Source: Rhodococcus sp. ARC_M5 (GTDB lineage Bacteria; Actinomycetota; Actinomycetes; Mycobacteriales; Mycobacteriaceae). Taken from it: 51,110 nt of DNA. The position numbers were made by a program, and so were the translations under genes. Under the pieces are notes generated by a model, which was not told the origin of the DNA, did not search any database, and saw only the letters and a program-made list of their open reading frames with translations. Of the stretch, positions 43,735 to 51,110 are shown in pieces. Position 1 is the stretch's first letter. Every line of letters begins with the position of its first letter. Location of the stretch: NCBI RefSeq assembly GCF_022810405.1, contig NZ_JALGQE010000025.1, positions 1 through 51,110 of the forward strand, in the 5' to 3' direction.

Positions 43735-45032
43735 GAGCCTCTGTGAATCGGAATCGAGCTCGAGTGAAGCGTTCTTTGGTGGTCGGAGCCGGTGCGTGCG
43801 TGGTGGCGCTGTCGGCCGGAGCATGCTCGTCGGCCGGCATCTACGCGATACCGCTGCCCGGCGGTGCCGACGTCGGTGAGAACCCGTTGAACCTGACGGT
43901 GCAGTTCGACGACGTACTGGACCTCGTCCCGCAGTCGACCGTGAAGGTCGACGGCGTCTCGGTCGGCCGCGTCGACTCGATAACGGTCCCGAACGACGGC
44001 TGGACCGCCGACGTCAACGTCATCTTGAATTCCGACGTCGACCTTCCGGCCAACGCGATCGCATCGGTGCAACAGACCAACCTGTTGGGCGAGAAGTTCG
44101 TGCAGCTCTCGGCACCTCCTGGCGACGAGGAAGCAGCGCGTCTGCAGGACGGGGCCACGATCCCGCTCGATCGCACCCGCCATGCCACCGATATCGAACA
44201 GGTACTCGGTGCGCTCTCGCTGCTGCTCAACGGCGGCGGTGTCGGGCAGCTCTCGCCGATCGTCAAGGAACTGAGCACGGCGTTCGACGGTCGCGAAGGC
44301 AGAACCAAAGAGCTTCTGCAGCAAGCGAACACCCTCATCGACGGCCTCAACCAGCAGCGTGACGACATCACCCGCGCCATCGACGGGCTGGACACTCTCA
44401 GCGGCCGCGTCAACACGCAGACCGACAAGATCGACGCAGTGCTGAAGGATTTGCCGATCGCCACCGAGGTTCTCGAGCAGCAGCGCCCGCAGCTGACCGA
44501 GATGCTCGGAGCGCTCGACCGTCTCGGAGCCGTCGGCACCGACGTGATCGACCGTTCCAAGGACGATCTCATCGCGGACCTGCGGGCACTACGCCCCACG
44601 CTCCAGGCCCTGGCCGATTCGGCGGACGACGTGGTGAGCTCGCTCGCGGTGATCCCCACCCTGCCGTTCGCGGACGGCACCGAGAAAATCATCGAGGGCA
44701 ACTCGGCGAACCTGTTCCTTTCGCTCGACCTGTCGATCGGAACTGCGTTGCGCAACTTCGGCGTCGGGGAGGGCGATCCGGTCTACATCCAGCCCAAGTA
44801 CGGCAACACGCTGCCCGTCGTCGACCCGTCGAATCCGTACTACAACGGCAACGGACCGCGCCCGGGTTGGCCGACGATCTCGCTGCTGCCGTTGCCGCCG
44901 ATCATCCCGTCACCGGTTCCCGGCCCTGGTGCACCTGCGAACGAGCAGGCAGCGGCGGCCGCCGCGCCCGCACCGGCCGATCCGTTCGCACCGTTGAACG
45001 ATCTGCTCGAGCGATTCGGAGTTGGACAGTGA
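43731..45032 (+). CDS. mceE: Mce-family lipoprotein MceE (mce locus 2)
   Basis: MCE-domain lipoprotein of 433 aa. Basic N-terminus, hydrophobic signal and lipobox SAGAC with Cys32. MCE segment PQSTVKVDGVSVGRVDSI and LLGEKFVQLSAP. C-terminal Pro/Ala-rich tail (PAPADPFAPL). GTG 43731 is within the mceD stop. Fifth in order and lipid-anchored, as for LprK. Confidence 0.9.
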   Translation: MRASVNRNRARVKRSLVVGAGACVVALSAGACSSAGIYAIPLPGGADVGENPLNLTVQFDDVLDLVPQSTVKVDGVSVGRVDSITVPNDGWTADVNVILNSDVDLPANAIASVQQTNLLGEKFVQLSAPPGDEEAARLQDGATIPLDRTRHATDIEQVLGALSLLLNGGGVGQLSPIVKELSTAFDGREGRTKELLQQANTLIDGLNQQRDDITRAIDGLDTLSGRVNTQTDKIDAVLKDLPIATEVLEQQRPQLTEMLGALDRLGAVGTDVIDRSKDDLIADLRALRPTLQALADSADDVVSSLAVIPTLPFADGTEKIIEGNSANLFLSLDLSIGTALRNFGVGEGDPVYIQPKYGNTLPVVDPSNPYYNGNGPRPGWPTISLLPLPPIIPSPVPGPGAPANEQAAAAAAPAPADPFAPLNDLLERFGVGQ

Positions 45033-46276
45033 GATCGAGACTGGTTCGCATTCAATTGGTCCTCTTCGTCGTGGTCGCCGTACTGGGGTCGGTCTATGTC
45101 GGTGCCAAGTACGTGCGACTTGACAACATGCTCGGCTTCGGGCAGTACCAGGTCGATCTGAACCTCGCCGATTCCGGTGGCATCTTCTCCAACGCCGAGG
45201 TCACCTACCGAGGTGTCCCGGTGGGAACCGTCGGAGATCTGGAACTGACCGAGGACGGCATCCGAGTCGCGCTCATGCTCGACAACGGTGGCCCCGACAT
45301 CCCTGCCGACACCAAGGCCGTCGTGGCCAACCGATCGGCAATCGGTGAGCAGTACGTCGACCTGCAGCCCGAGACCGATCAGGGCCCGTTCCTGGTCGAA
45401 GGGTCACAGATTGCGCAGGCCGACACCACCACGCCGGTGCCGGTGGAAGAGGTTCTCGCCAACACGAACACGCTGGTTCGGTCGGTACCGCTGGAGACGT
45501 TGACGCGAGTCGTCAACGAGCTCGGCGTCGCATTCGACGGTAAGGGCAACGATCTCGCTTCTCTCGTCGATTCGCTCGGGAACATCTCCGAGGCTGGAAA
45601 CGAGGCCCTGCCGCAGACGCTCGCGTTGGTTCGCGATGCGGTGCCGGTGCTGAACACGCAGTCCGAGCAGTCGGACCTGATTCGACAGTTCAGTACCAGC
45701 CTGGACGAGGTGACGGCTCAGCTGAAGTCGAGCGATCCGGACATCCGTCGCCTGATCGATACCGGTACTGCGGCGGGCGACCAGCTCGGTGGCCTCATCA
45801 CCGATGCGGGTCCTGCTCTGACGACCGATATCAACAACCTGGCCCTGGTTGCTGCTCAGGCCGAACCTCGGTACGTTGCGCTTCGTCCGTTCCTGACGTT
45901 CCTGCCTGCACTCGGTGCCGGTATCTCGACGATCGTCCCGGACGACGGCACGATCCATCAGGGTCTGTTGCTCGAAACCAACAACCCGCCGCCGTGCACC
46001 GTCGGCTACGAGGGCAGCCAGGCGATCCTGGACGAGGAGAAGCGGAAGAATCCGAACTTCGACGAGACGCGGGAGAACTACCCGCTGAACCTCGATGCGA
46101 ACTGCGCTACGCCGCAGGGCAGCGTCACCGGTGTTCGTAGCGCGAACCGAATCGTGTTCGCCGATCCGGACGTGCCGCAGCCGTGGGACCTCAAGCCCAA
46201 GGTCGATCCCGAGAAGCTGAACCTCAACCCCATTGCCACCCAGTTGGCACCGCTGATCGGCGTCACGCCGAAGTAG
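45029..46276 (+). CDS. mceF: Mce-family protein MceF (mce locus 2)
   Basis: Last MCE-domain protein, 415 aa from GTG 45029. Helix about 7-26; MCE segment NAEVTYRGVPVGTVGDL; IGEQYVDLQPET; then helices and a C-terminal part with two Cys (PPCTVGYEG and LDANCATPQG) probably disulphide-linked outside the cell. About 80 bases separate it from the first mam gene. Confidence 0.9.
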   Translation: MRSRLVRIQLVLFVVVAVLGSVYVGAKYVRLDNMLGFGQYQVDLNLADSGGIFSNAEVTYRGVPVGTVGDLELTEDGIRVALMLDNGGPDIPADTKAVVANRSAIGEQYVDLQPETDQGPFLVEGSQIAQADTTTPVPVEEVLANTNTLVRSVPLETLTRVVNELGVAFDGKGNDLASLVDSLGNISEAGNEALPQTLALVRDAVPVLNTQSEQSDLIRQFSTSLDEVTAQLKSSDPDIRRLIDTGTAAGDQLGGLITDAGPALTTDINNLALVAAQAEPRYVALRPFLTFLPALGAGISTIVPDDGTIHQGLLLETNNPPPCTVGYEGSQAILDEEKRKNPNFDETRENYPLNLDANCATPQGSVTGVRSANRIVFADPDVPQPWDLKPKVDPEKLNLNPIATQLAPLIGVTPK

Positions 46277-46360
46277 TGAAATCGGTGGAACTGCTGCTCA
46301 GCACTATCGTCGGGCCGAGAGTGGTTCGGCCGGATATTACCGAGTAGTAGGGTGGAAAGT

Positions 46361-47053
46361 GTGAACTCGAGCACCGAAGCCCTGGAGTCCTCAGCGACTC
46401 CAGGGCGTAACAAGACCGCGAAAATCCTCTTTGCCGTCGTCACGGTGATCGCCGTGGCGGCCCTCGCAGCGGCCGTGTTCTTCGGATACGGCTGGGGCAA
46501 TGCGTTGCTGAGTCAGAAGCCCACCGCGGACACCCGCGACTCTGCTCTCACCGGCGCTCAGCAAGCGGCCGTCAACCTCAACACTGTCGACGCGGCCAAC
46601 ATCGACCAGTCGTTCGACAACATGAAGTCGTCCATCACCGGCGACCTGATGCTCAACGACCTCGAGCAGACGCGGTCGGGTATCACCGACCAGGTTCGTC
46701 AGTCCGGTGCCAAGAGCGACGCCGAGGTGCTGCACGGAACGTTGACCGAGCTGAGCACGGACGAGAACACCGCCACCGCTCTCGTGGTCATCGCGACGAC
46801 CACTACCTGGCCCGACCGCATCGAGCGCAGCAAGCTGACGATGAGCCTGGCCATGGAAGAGATCGACGGGGTGTGGAAGACCAACAAGGTCGACCCGATC
46901 GGTTCGCGGATCTCGCTCGACAACCCCAGCACCAACCCCGTCATCCCGAACGAACCGGGCGGCCCCGCCGATCCGAATGCCGCCGATCCGAATGCGGCCG
47001 ACCCCGGTACGGACGCGACGCCTGCTCCCGAGCCGGACTCCGGCGGTAACTGA
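46361..47053 (+). CDS. Mce-associated membrane (Mam) protein 1, mce locus 2
   Basis: Protein of 230 aa from GTG 46361 (GTG 46352 would add three residues; neither has an ideal ribosome site). Membrane helix about 23-43 (ILFAVVTVIAVAALAAAVFF), then an outside SnoaL/VirB8-like domain with SITGDLMLNDLEQTR and the closing MEEIDGVWKTNKVDPIG. The C-terminal tail repeats DPNAA and ends in Pro/Asp/Gly. It is probably a stabilising subunit of the Mce complex. Confidence 0.85.
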   Translation: MNSSTEALESSATPGRNKTAKILFAVVTVIAVAALAAAVFFGYGWGNALLSQKPTADTRDSALTGAQQAAVNLNTVDAANIDQSFDNMKSSITGDLMLNDLEQTRSGITDQVRQSGAKSDAEVLHGTLTELSTDENTATALVVIATTTTWPDRIERSKLTMSLAMEEIDGVWKTNKVDPIGSRISLDNPSTNPVIPNEPGGPADPNAADPNAADPGTDATPAPEPDSGGN

Positions 47054-47110
47054 GAATCTGGCAGTGGTGTTTTCCGTCTGTACCGAAGTGAGTTTCGAAG
47101 GAGTTCTGTA

Positions 47111-48067
47111 GTGCCTCCCCAGCGTCGCAAGATCGTTCCACCCACCACCACCAGCAAGGTTCGACGCAAGGTGGCCGGCACCGGGAAGCCGACTGCAGCC
47201 GACACCGACACGGCGTCGACCGACGCCGAGGGATCGGCGGCCGCCGAGTCGCAGGCCGTTACGACGCCGACCGAGCCGGTTCTCGACAAGCCCGCAACCG
47301 ACAAGCCTGTGACCGAGAAGCCGTCACTCGCGAAGTCTTCGGTCGACAAGCCTGCAACCGACAAGTCTGCAACCGAGAAGCCTTCGGTCGACAAGCCTGC
47401 AACCGACAAAACTGCAACCGAGAAGTCTTCGGTCGACAAGCCTGCAACCGACAAGTCTGCAACCGAGAAGCCTTCGGTCGACAAGCCTGCAACCGACAAA
47501 ACTGCAACCGACAAGTCTGCAACCGACAAGTCTGCTGCCGACTCCATCGCAAGCGCCTCGTCCTCCGGACCGGTGTCGGGTATCGGCTACAAGCACGTGA
47601 TCGTCGTCGCGGTGATTGCCGTGGTGCTCGGCGCGTTCGCTGCCGTTGCCGCGTTCAAGCCGTTCGCCACGATCGACAATGCGGCGTGGGTGGATTCCGC
47701 GGCCACCCAGGAGGTCACTTCGGCTGCGACCGATGCGCTGCAGACCCTGTACACGTACAAGGCCGAGACGATCGATGCCGATTTCGATGCGGCCCGCGCT
47801 GTTCTCAATCAGTCGATGCTCGACGAGTTCAACTCCACCGCTGAGACAACCAAATCTGCTGTGGTGCAAACGAATACGGGTACCGAGGCCATGGTGACGG
47901 ACATCGGTGTCACGCGGTTGGAGGACGACAAGGCCGAGCTGCTCGCCAATGTGAACATCAGCGCTACGCAGAACGGCGTCGCGTCGGGCAGCGCCGAGGG
48001 CCCGTTGACGGTGAACATGGAGAAGGTCGACGGCTCCTGGAAGCTCTCGGCCATCGACGATCAATAG
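47111..48067 (+). CDS. Mam protein 2 with Lys/Pro/Ala/Thr tandem-repeat linker, mce locus 2
   Basis: Protein of 318 aa from GTG 47111 (GAAGGAG upstream). A basic N-terminus leads to about 85 residues of tandem repeats (DKPATDKSATEKPSV and variants, residues 58-143), one membrane helix (about 158-178) and an outside Mam domain ending MEKVDGSWKLSAIDDQ. The repeat region lies on the cytoplasmic side, resembling the charged low-complexity regions that organise envelope proteins, for example on DivIVA- or MmpL3-linked factors. It is the last gene of the operon. Confidence 0.85.
   Translation: MPPQRRKIVPPTTTSKVRRKVAGTGKPTAADTDTASTDAEGSAAAESQAVTTPTEPVLDKPATDKPVTEKPSLAKSSVDKPATDKSATEKPSVDKPATDKTATEKSSVDKPATDKSATEKPSVDKPATDKTATDKSATDKSAADSIASASSSGPVSGIGYKHVIVVAVIAVVLGAFAAVAAFKPFATIDNAAWVDSAATQEVTSAATDALQTLYTYKAETIDADFDAARAVLNQSMLDEFNSTAETTKSAVVQTNTGTEAMVTDIGVTRLEDDKAELLANVNISATQNGVASGSAEGPLTVNMEKVDGSWKLSAIDDQ
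47281..47540 (+). repeat. Tandem repeat inside the last mam gene
   Basis: 15-base units of the type GACAAGCCTGCAACC / GACAAGTCTGCAACC / GAGAAGCCTTCGGTC combine into a higher-order unit of about 75 bases seen more than twice. All units keep the reading frame. The DNA is nearly identical between copies, which points to recent slippage or recombination. Confidence 0.88.
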
Positions 48068-48093
48068 TCGCTCCAACCAATAGCTCGATCAGG

Positions 48094-48134
48094 CCCCGTT
48101 CGACGCAGAAGCCCTGCGCGGACGGGGTTTTTTC
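48094..48134 (+). terminator. Rho-independent terminator of mce locus 2
   Basis: CCCCGT...CGCAG pairs with CTGCG...ACGGGG around an AAGCC loop, and TTTTTT follows directly. It ends the mceG-yrbE-mce-mam operon 27 bases after the last stop. Confidence 0.92.
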
Positions 48135-48282
48135 GTATCGTTTTCGGCCGTCTCTCACCGACTTCGGGCCGAGCTACCATCGCGTTTGCGTCCTGGTTGG
48201 GACGAGCCCTGGTTGTTCGGGACAACCATTTTCACGCTCGGACAGCCAGGGGTGGATCCGATGAAAACGGAGCATGCTGGTC

Positions 48283-50859
48283 ATGACTGACACAACTATC
48301 GATTTTTCCGTGCTGGAATCCCGGTCCGGTCGATCGGGCTTTGCCGAGCACGTCAATCCCGAACTGTACCGCTTGTTGTCTGCGCTGAACCTGGATCGCG
48401 AGTACGTGCGCGGCGACGGGACGGTCCTGTTCGACGCCTCGGGCCGACGCTATCTCGACTTCGCGGGGGCGTACGGAGCCCTTCCGTTCGGGCACGGTCC
48501 CACTCCGATCTGGCAGGCGGTCAACGACGTTCGCTGCAGCGGGGAGGCAATTTTCGTGCAGCCCTCGGTGCTGAGCGCGGCCGGTGAATTGGCAGATCGG
48601 TTGGGGCGCTTGGCCCCCGAGGGGTTGACGCGAACGACGTTCGTCAACAGTGGTACCGAGGCGACGGAGGTCGCGCTCAAGATCGCCCGAGCGCACACCG
48701 GGCGGCTGGGTGTGCTGACCACCGCGAACAGTTTCCACGGTAAGACCCTCGGTGCCTTGTCTGCGACGGGAAACATCAAGTATCAGAACGGTTTCGGCGC
48801 TCCGGTCGAGGGATTCGATCATATCGAGTTCGGGGATTCGGATGCGCTCGACGCGGCCCTGGCGGCAGCACCCGGGCATTATGCAGTGTTTCTGGTGGAG
48901 CCGATTCAGGGTGAGGGTGGAGTGGTGTGCCCGCCCGACGGATACCTGCGCCGCGTGCGGGAGATCTGCGATCGGCACGGGGTGCTCATGGCACTCGACG
49001 AGGTGCAGACCGGGCTCGGCCGGACGGGCCGGATGTTCGCAGCCGAGCACGACGGCGTGGTGCCGGACATTCTTACTCTCGCCAAGGCGCTCGGTGGCGG
49101 GATCGTGCCGGTGGGCGCGGTGCTGAGCCGCCCGGAGTTGGTGGGGGAGAGCTTCGCGCTACGGCACACGTCGACCTTCGCGGGGAACGCGTTGGCTGCA
49201 CGGGTGGGTATCGCGGTACTCGAAGAACTGACTCGGGACGGCTGCGCGGTGGTGGAGAATGCGGCAGTACTCGGCCATCGGCTGAAGAACGATCTGAGCG
49301 CGCTGGCCGAGAAGTATCCGTCGGTGGTCACCGAGGTACGCGGCCGCGGACTGTTGCTGGGCATCGAACTCACCGCGGACGTGAACTTCGTCGGACGGCA
49401 GTCGCTGCTCGGATCGATCGCAGATCAGCACAACCTCTCCGCGGTGATCTGCTCGTACCTGCTCAATGTCGAGGGGATCCGAGTGGCTCCGACTCTGTTC
49501 GGCAACAGGGTGATTCGCATCGAGCCGCCGCTCACGGTGTCCGGGGTGCAGTGCTCGCGTCTGGTCGCAGCACTGGACCGGGCGTTGGGCTACGCGGCAG
49601 CGGGAGACATGGACGGATTGTTCGGGCACCTGTTGGGCCGTCCGACCGTCGCCACGCCGCCTGCCCTCGCGGCGCTGCGTCCCGGGCGTACCCCCGACAT
49701 CGCGGTACGGCCCACCGATCGACGTTTCGCGTTCATCGCACATCCCCTCGATCTCGGGTTCTTCGCGGCATTCGACCCGGCGCTCGAGGTGTTCGACGAC
49801 TCCGAGCGACAGGACTTGCTCGAGCGGTTCGCGGCGTCGACGTCCGAGCTCGAACCCGCGTCGTTCGTCATCGGCAGTGGCCGGGTCGTCGGAGGCGGGG
49901 ACGCGACGGCGCACGGTGATCTGATCGGGCTGCCGTACACCTCTCAGCAGTTGCTGCAGCTGCCGACCCAGCGTGCGCTGGCAGTGGTGGGCGGTGCCGT
50001 CGAGCTGGCGATCTCACGCGGTGCAACGGTCGTCGGGTTGGGCGGTTACTCGTCGGTGATCACCGGCAACGGGTTGGGTCTCGGCGCGACGACGCGTCCC
50101 ATCGCCACCGGCAACACGTTCACCGCTGCGGCCAGTCTGCGGGCTGTTCGACGCGTGTGCCGTGAACGCGGAATCGATGTCGCGCGGGCTCGAGTGACGA
50201 TTCTCGGTGCCGCCGGGGCGATCGGGCGAACCATCGGCAGGCAGTTGGCCGGCGAGGTCGGTGCCGTCGTGCTGGTCGGTAGGCAGGGGGAGAGTTCGGT
50301 GATCGCTCCCAAGCTGTGGGCGGCTGCGCAGGAGATGGTGGCGAGCGCTCGGGCGGGTGCGGGGTCGGGGGAGCTGGCCGCCGCCGCGCACGCTGTCGAC
50401 GGTGATCTGGACGATCTGATCAGGTCGCGGCACCTGGAGTTCTTCACCGATCCCGTTGCTGCGGTGCATGATTCGTTGATCGTCATCGCTGCGACGTCGG
50501 CACCACATGCGTTGATCGATCCGACGGATCTGATGGAGGGTGCCATCGTCTGCGATGTGGCGCAGCCGCCGAACATCGGCCGGGACGTGCGCAGTGAGCG
50601 GCCGGACGTCACGGTGTTCGACGGTGGCATCGTGCAGGTGCCGGCGGGTTCGGATTTCGGGCTGACCTACGGGTTGGCTCCTGGGCTGACCTACGCCTGC
50701 ATGGCCGAGACGATGCTGATCGCGTTGTCGGGTGAGTTCGGACTGCGGAGTATCGGCGCCATCCTGGACGGCGAGAGCGTCGAACGATTGGGTGAGTTGG
50801 CCGATCTGCACGGCTTCGCGCTCGCCGAGGCGACGCGGTGGCGGGAGAGCGCCCGGTAG
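48283..50859 (+). CDS. Class III aminotransferase fused to acyl-ACP-reductase-like domain
   Basis: Large two-domain protein of 858 aa. Residues ~25-440 are a class III PLP aminotransferase: NSGTEA at 122-127, Asp239-Glu240 in ALDEVQTG, and the PLP Lys268 in TLAKALGGG. Residues ~480-858 resemble cyanobacterial acyl-ACP reductase (AAR): GLGGYSSVITGNG, TTGN-like IATGNTFTAA, the cofactor motif LGAAGAIGRTIG, and IVCDVAQPP, whose Cys might be the acyl-holding residue. Such a pair could turn an acyl thioester into an aldehyde and then an amine, as reductase-aminotransferase fusions (PigE, TamH) do in prodigiosin and tambjamine pathways. ATG 48283 has ACGGAG ten bases upstream. The substrate is unknown. 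Confidence 0.8.
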   Translation: MTDTTIDFSVLESRSGRSGFAEHVNPELYRLLSALNLDREYVRGDGTVLFDASGRRYLDFAGAYGALPFGHGPTPIWQAVNDVRCSGEAIFVQPSVLSAAGELADRLGRLAPEGLTRTTFVNSGTEATEVALKIARAHTGRLGVLTTANSFHGKTLGALSATGNIKYQNGFGAPVEGFDHIEFGDSDALDAALAAAPGHYAVFLVEPIQGEGGVVCPPDGYLRRVREICDRHGVLMALDEVQTGLGRTGRMFAAEHDGVVPDILTLAKALGGGIVPVGAVLSRPELVGESFALRHTSTFAGNALAARVGIAVLEELTRDGCAVVENAAVLGHRLKNDLSALAEKYPSVVTEVRGRGLLLGIELTADVNFVGRQSLLGSIADQHNLSAVICSYLLNVEGIRVAPTLFGNRVIRIEPPLTVSGVQCSRLVAALDRALGYAAAGDMDGLFGHLLGRPTVATPPALAALRPGRTPDIAVRPTDRRFAFIAHPLDLGFFAAFDPALEVFDDSERQDLLERFAASTSELEPASFVIGSGRVVGGGDATAHGDLIGLPYTSQQLLQLPTQRALAVVGGAVELAISRGATVVGLGGYSSVITGNGLGLGATTRPIATGNTFTAAASLRAVRRVCRERGIDVARARVTILGAAGAIGRTIGRQLAGEVGAVVLVGRQGESSVIAPKLWAAAQEMVASARAGAGSGELAAAAHAVDGDLDDLIRSRHLEFFTDPVAAVHDSLIVIAATSAPHALIDPTDLMEGAIVCDVAQPPNIGRDVRSERPDVTVFDGGIVQVPAGSDFGLTYGLAPGLTYACMAETMLIALSGEFGLRSIGAILDGESVERLGELADLHGFALAEATRWRESAR

Positions 50860-50884
50860 TCGGCAGGGCGGGGCGCGTCGGTGT

Positions 50885-50949
50885 CCCCGCCCCGCCTCGC
50901 CCCGCCCCCGCCCCCGCCCCCGCCCCTGCCCCCGCCCCCGCCCCTGCCG
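50885..50949. repeat. CCCCGC/CCCTGC simple repeat
   Basis: About ten copies of a hexanucleotide CCCCGC with a few variants (CCTCGC, CCCCTG), just downstream of the aminotransferase fusion. The complementary strand has many G-runs of 4-5 and could form a G-quadruplex. Length is probably variable, and sequencing errors are possible here. Confidence 0.75.
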
Positions 50950-50993
50950 TCTGCGTCAATGGACCCTTGCATACGTCTCGGCGGTGTGCACCG

Positions 50994-51039
50994 CTCCCCG
51001 GAAGTTGGACTGAGTAATTCAGTTCCGACTACCGGGGAG
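50994..51039. other. Large inverted repeat, hairpin followed by TTTT
   Basis: CTCCCCGG...ACTGA pairs with TCAGT...CCGGGGAG, with a loop of four to six bases and a T4 run after it. It either terminates transcription or forms the end of the element that begins here. Confidence 0.6.
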
Positions 51040-51045
51040 TTTTGT

Positions 51046-51110
51046 ATGCGTGCACGAAGTTCACTTACCGAGGATCAGCGGGTCGCGGCGGTAGCGTTGT
51101 TCGAGGATGG
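51046..51110 (+). CDS. Start of a probable IS transposase (OrfA-like), cut by the window end
   Basis: Only 21 codons are visible: MRARSSLTEDQRVAAVALFE, which looks like the beginning of a helix-turn-helix (Asp-Gln-Arg...Val-Ala-Leu-Phe-Glu). It lies right after the hairpin. A transposase is the most likely reading, but this is too short to be sure. Confidence 0.5.
   Translation, partial: MRARSSLTEDQRVAAVALFED

Noticed and set aside
47281..47540. Regular repeats that could be taken for a CRISPR array
   Set aside because: Units are 15 bp, in frame, without unique spacers, and encode a repeated protein linker.
50885..50949. CCCCGC repeat as part of a coding region
   Set aside because: Open frames through it in both strands give only Pro/Arg or Gly/Ala runs with no conserved domain.

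Overview
The window looks like the chromosome of a Nocardiaceae actinomycete, most likely Rhodococcus or a close relative. The evidence is high G+C, GTG/ATG starts coupled through 4-base overlaps, two complete mce (YrbE/Mce/Mam) lipid-import loci, an mceG (mkl) ATPase gene just downstream of rplJ-rplL, and MmpL-, CHRD- and ECF-type genes typical of mycolic-acid bacteria. No tRNA, rRNA or CRISPR array was seen.

Layout. (1) 1-8817: mce locus 1, yrbEA-yrbEB-mceA-F-mam, tightly coupled, with a perfect 19-bp inverted repeat upstream and no ATPase gene of its own. (2) 8966-14250: a transposon graveyard. A dead IS3 element (1360 bp, 3-bp target duplication) lies beside an IS3 orfB remnant. That remnant is split by an IS30 element, which is itself split by an apparently intact IS481 element; the nesting can be read from target duplications. 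(3) 14345-21605: a probable oxidative catabolic cluster of DUF4873 protein, AurF-like di-iron oxygenase, Baeyer-Villiger-type flavin monooxygenase, SDR dehydrogenase, ferredoxin-type reductase, alpha/beta hydrolase and TetR regulator, with a decayed acyl-CoA synthetase fragment inside it. (4) 21612-25824: an IS110 remnant, then a thioesterase and a divergent MFS exporter/TetR pair, bracketed by two direct copies of a ~38-bp sequence. (5) 26025-31573: a compact five-gene set of thioester-reductase-like SDR, 65-aa membrane protein, phosphatidylserine-decarboxylase-like enzyme, YghO-like acyltransferase and MmpL exporter, which I read as a lipid-making and exporting system of unknown product. (6) 31555-34354: anti-sigma and ECF sigma factor, divergent from a CHRD surface protein and a sortase-fold lipoprotein. 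(7) 34364-35826: rplJ-rplL with promoter, leader and terminator. (8) 36184-48134: mce locus 2 (mceG-yrbEA-yrbEB-mceA-F-mam-mam) ending in a strong terminator. (9) 48283-50859: a large class III aminotransferase fused to an acyl-ACP-reductase-like domain, then a CCCCGC repeat and the start of another probable IS.

How the parts fit. Both mce loci probably use the single MceG ATPase of locus 2, as MceG does for several Mce systems in mycobacteria (established there, inferred here). The most unusual candidates for new biology are the SDR/PSD-like/YghO/MmpL cluster and the aminotransferase-reductase fusion; both suggest atypical, possibly amine-containing, lipids. Several proteins carry low-complexity tandem repeats: a YDQQG tail on MceG and a DKPATDK-type linker on the last Mam protein. 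All functional statements rest on motif recognition by eye; no database search was run.
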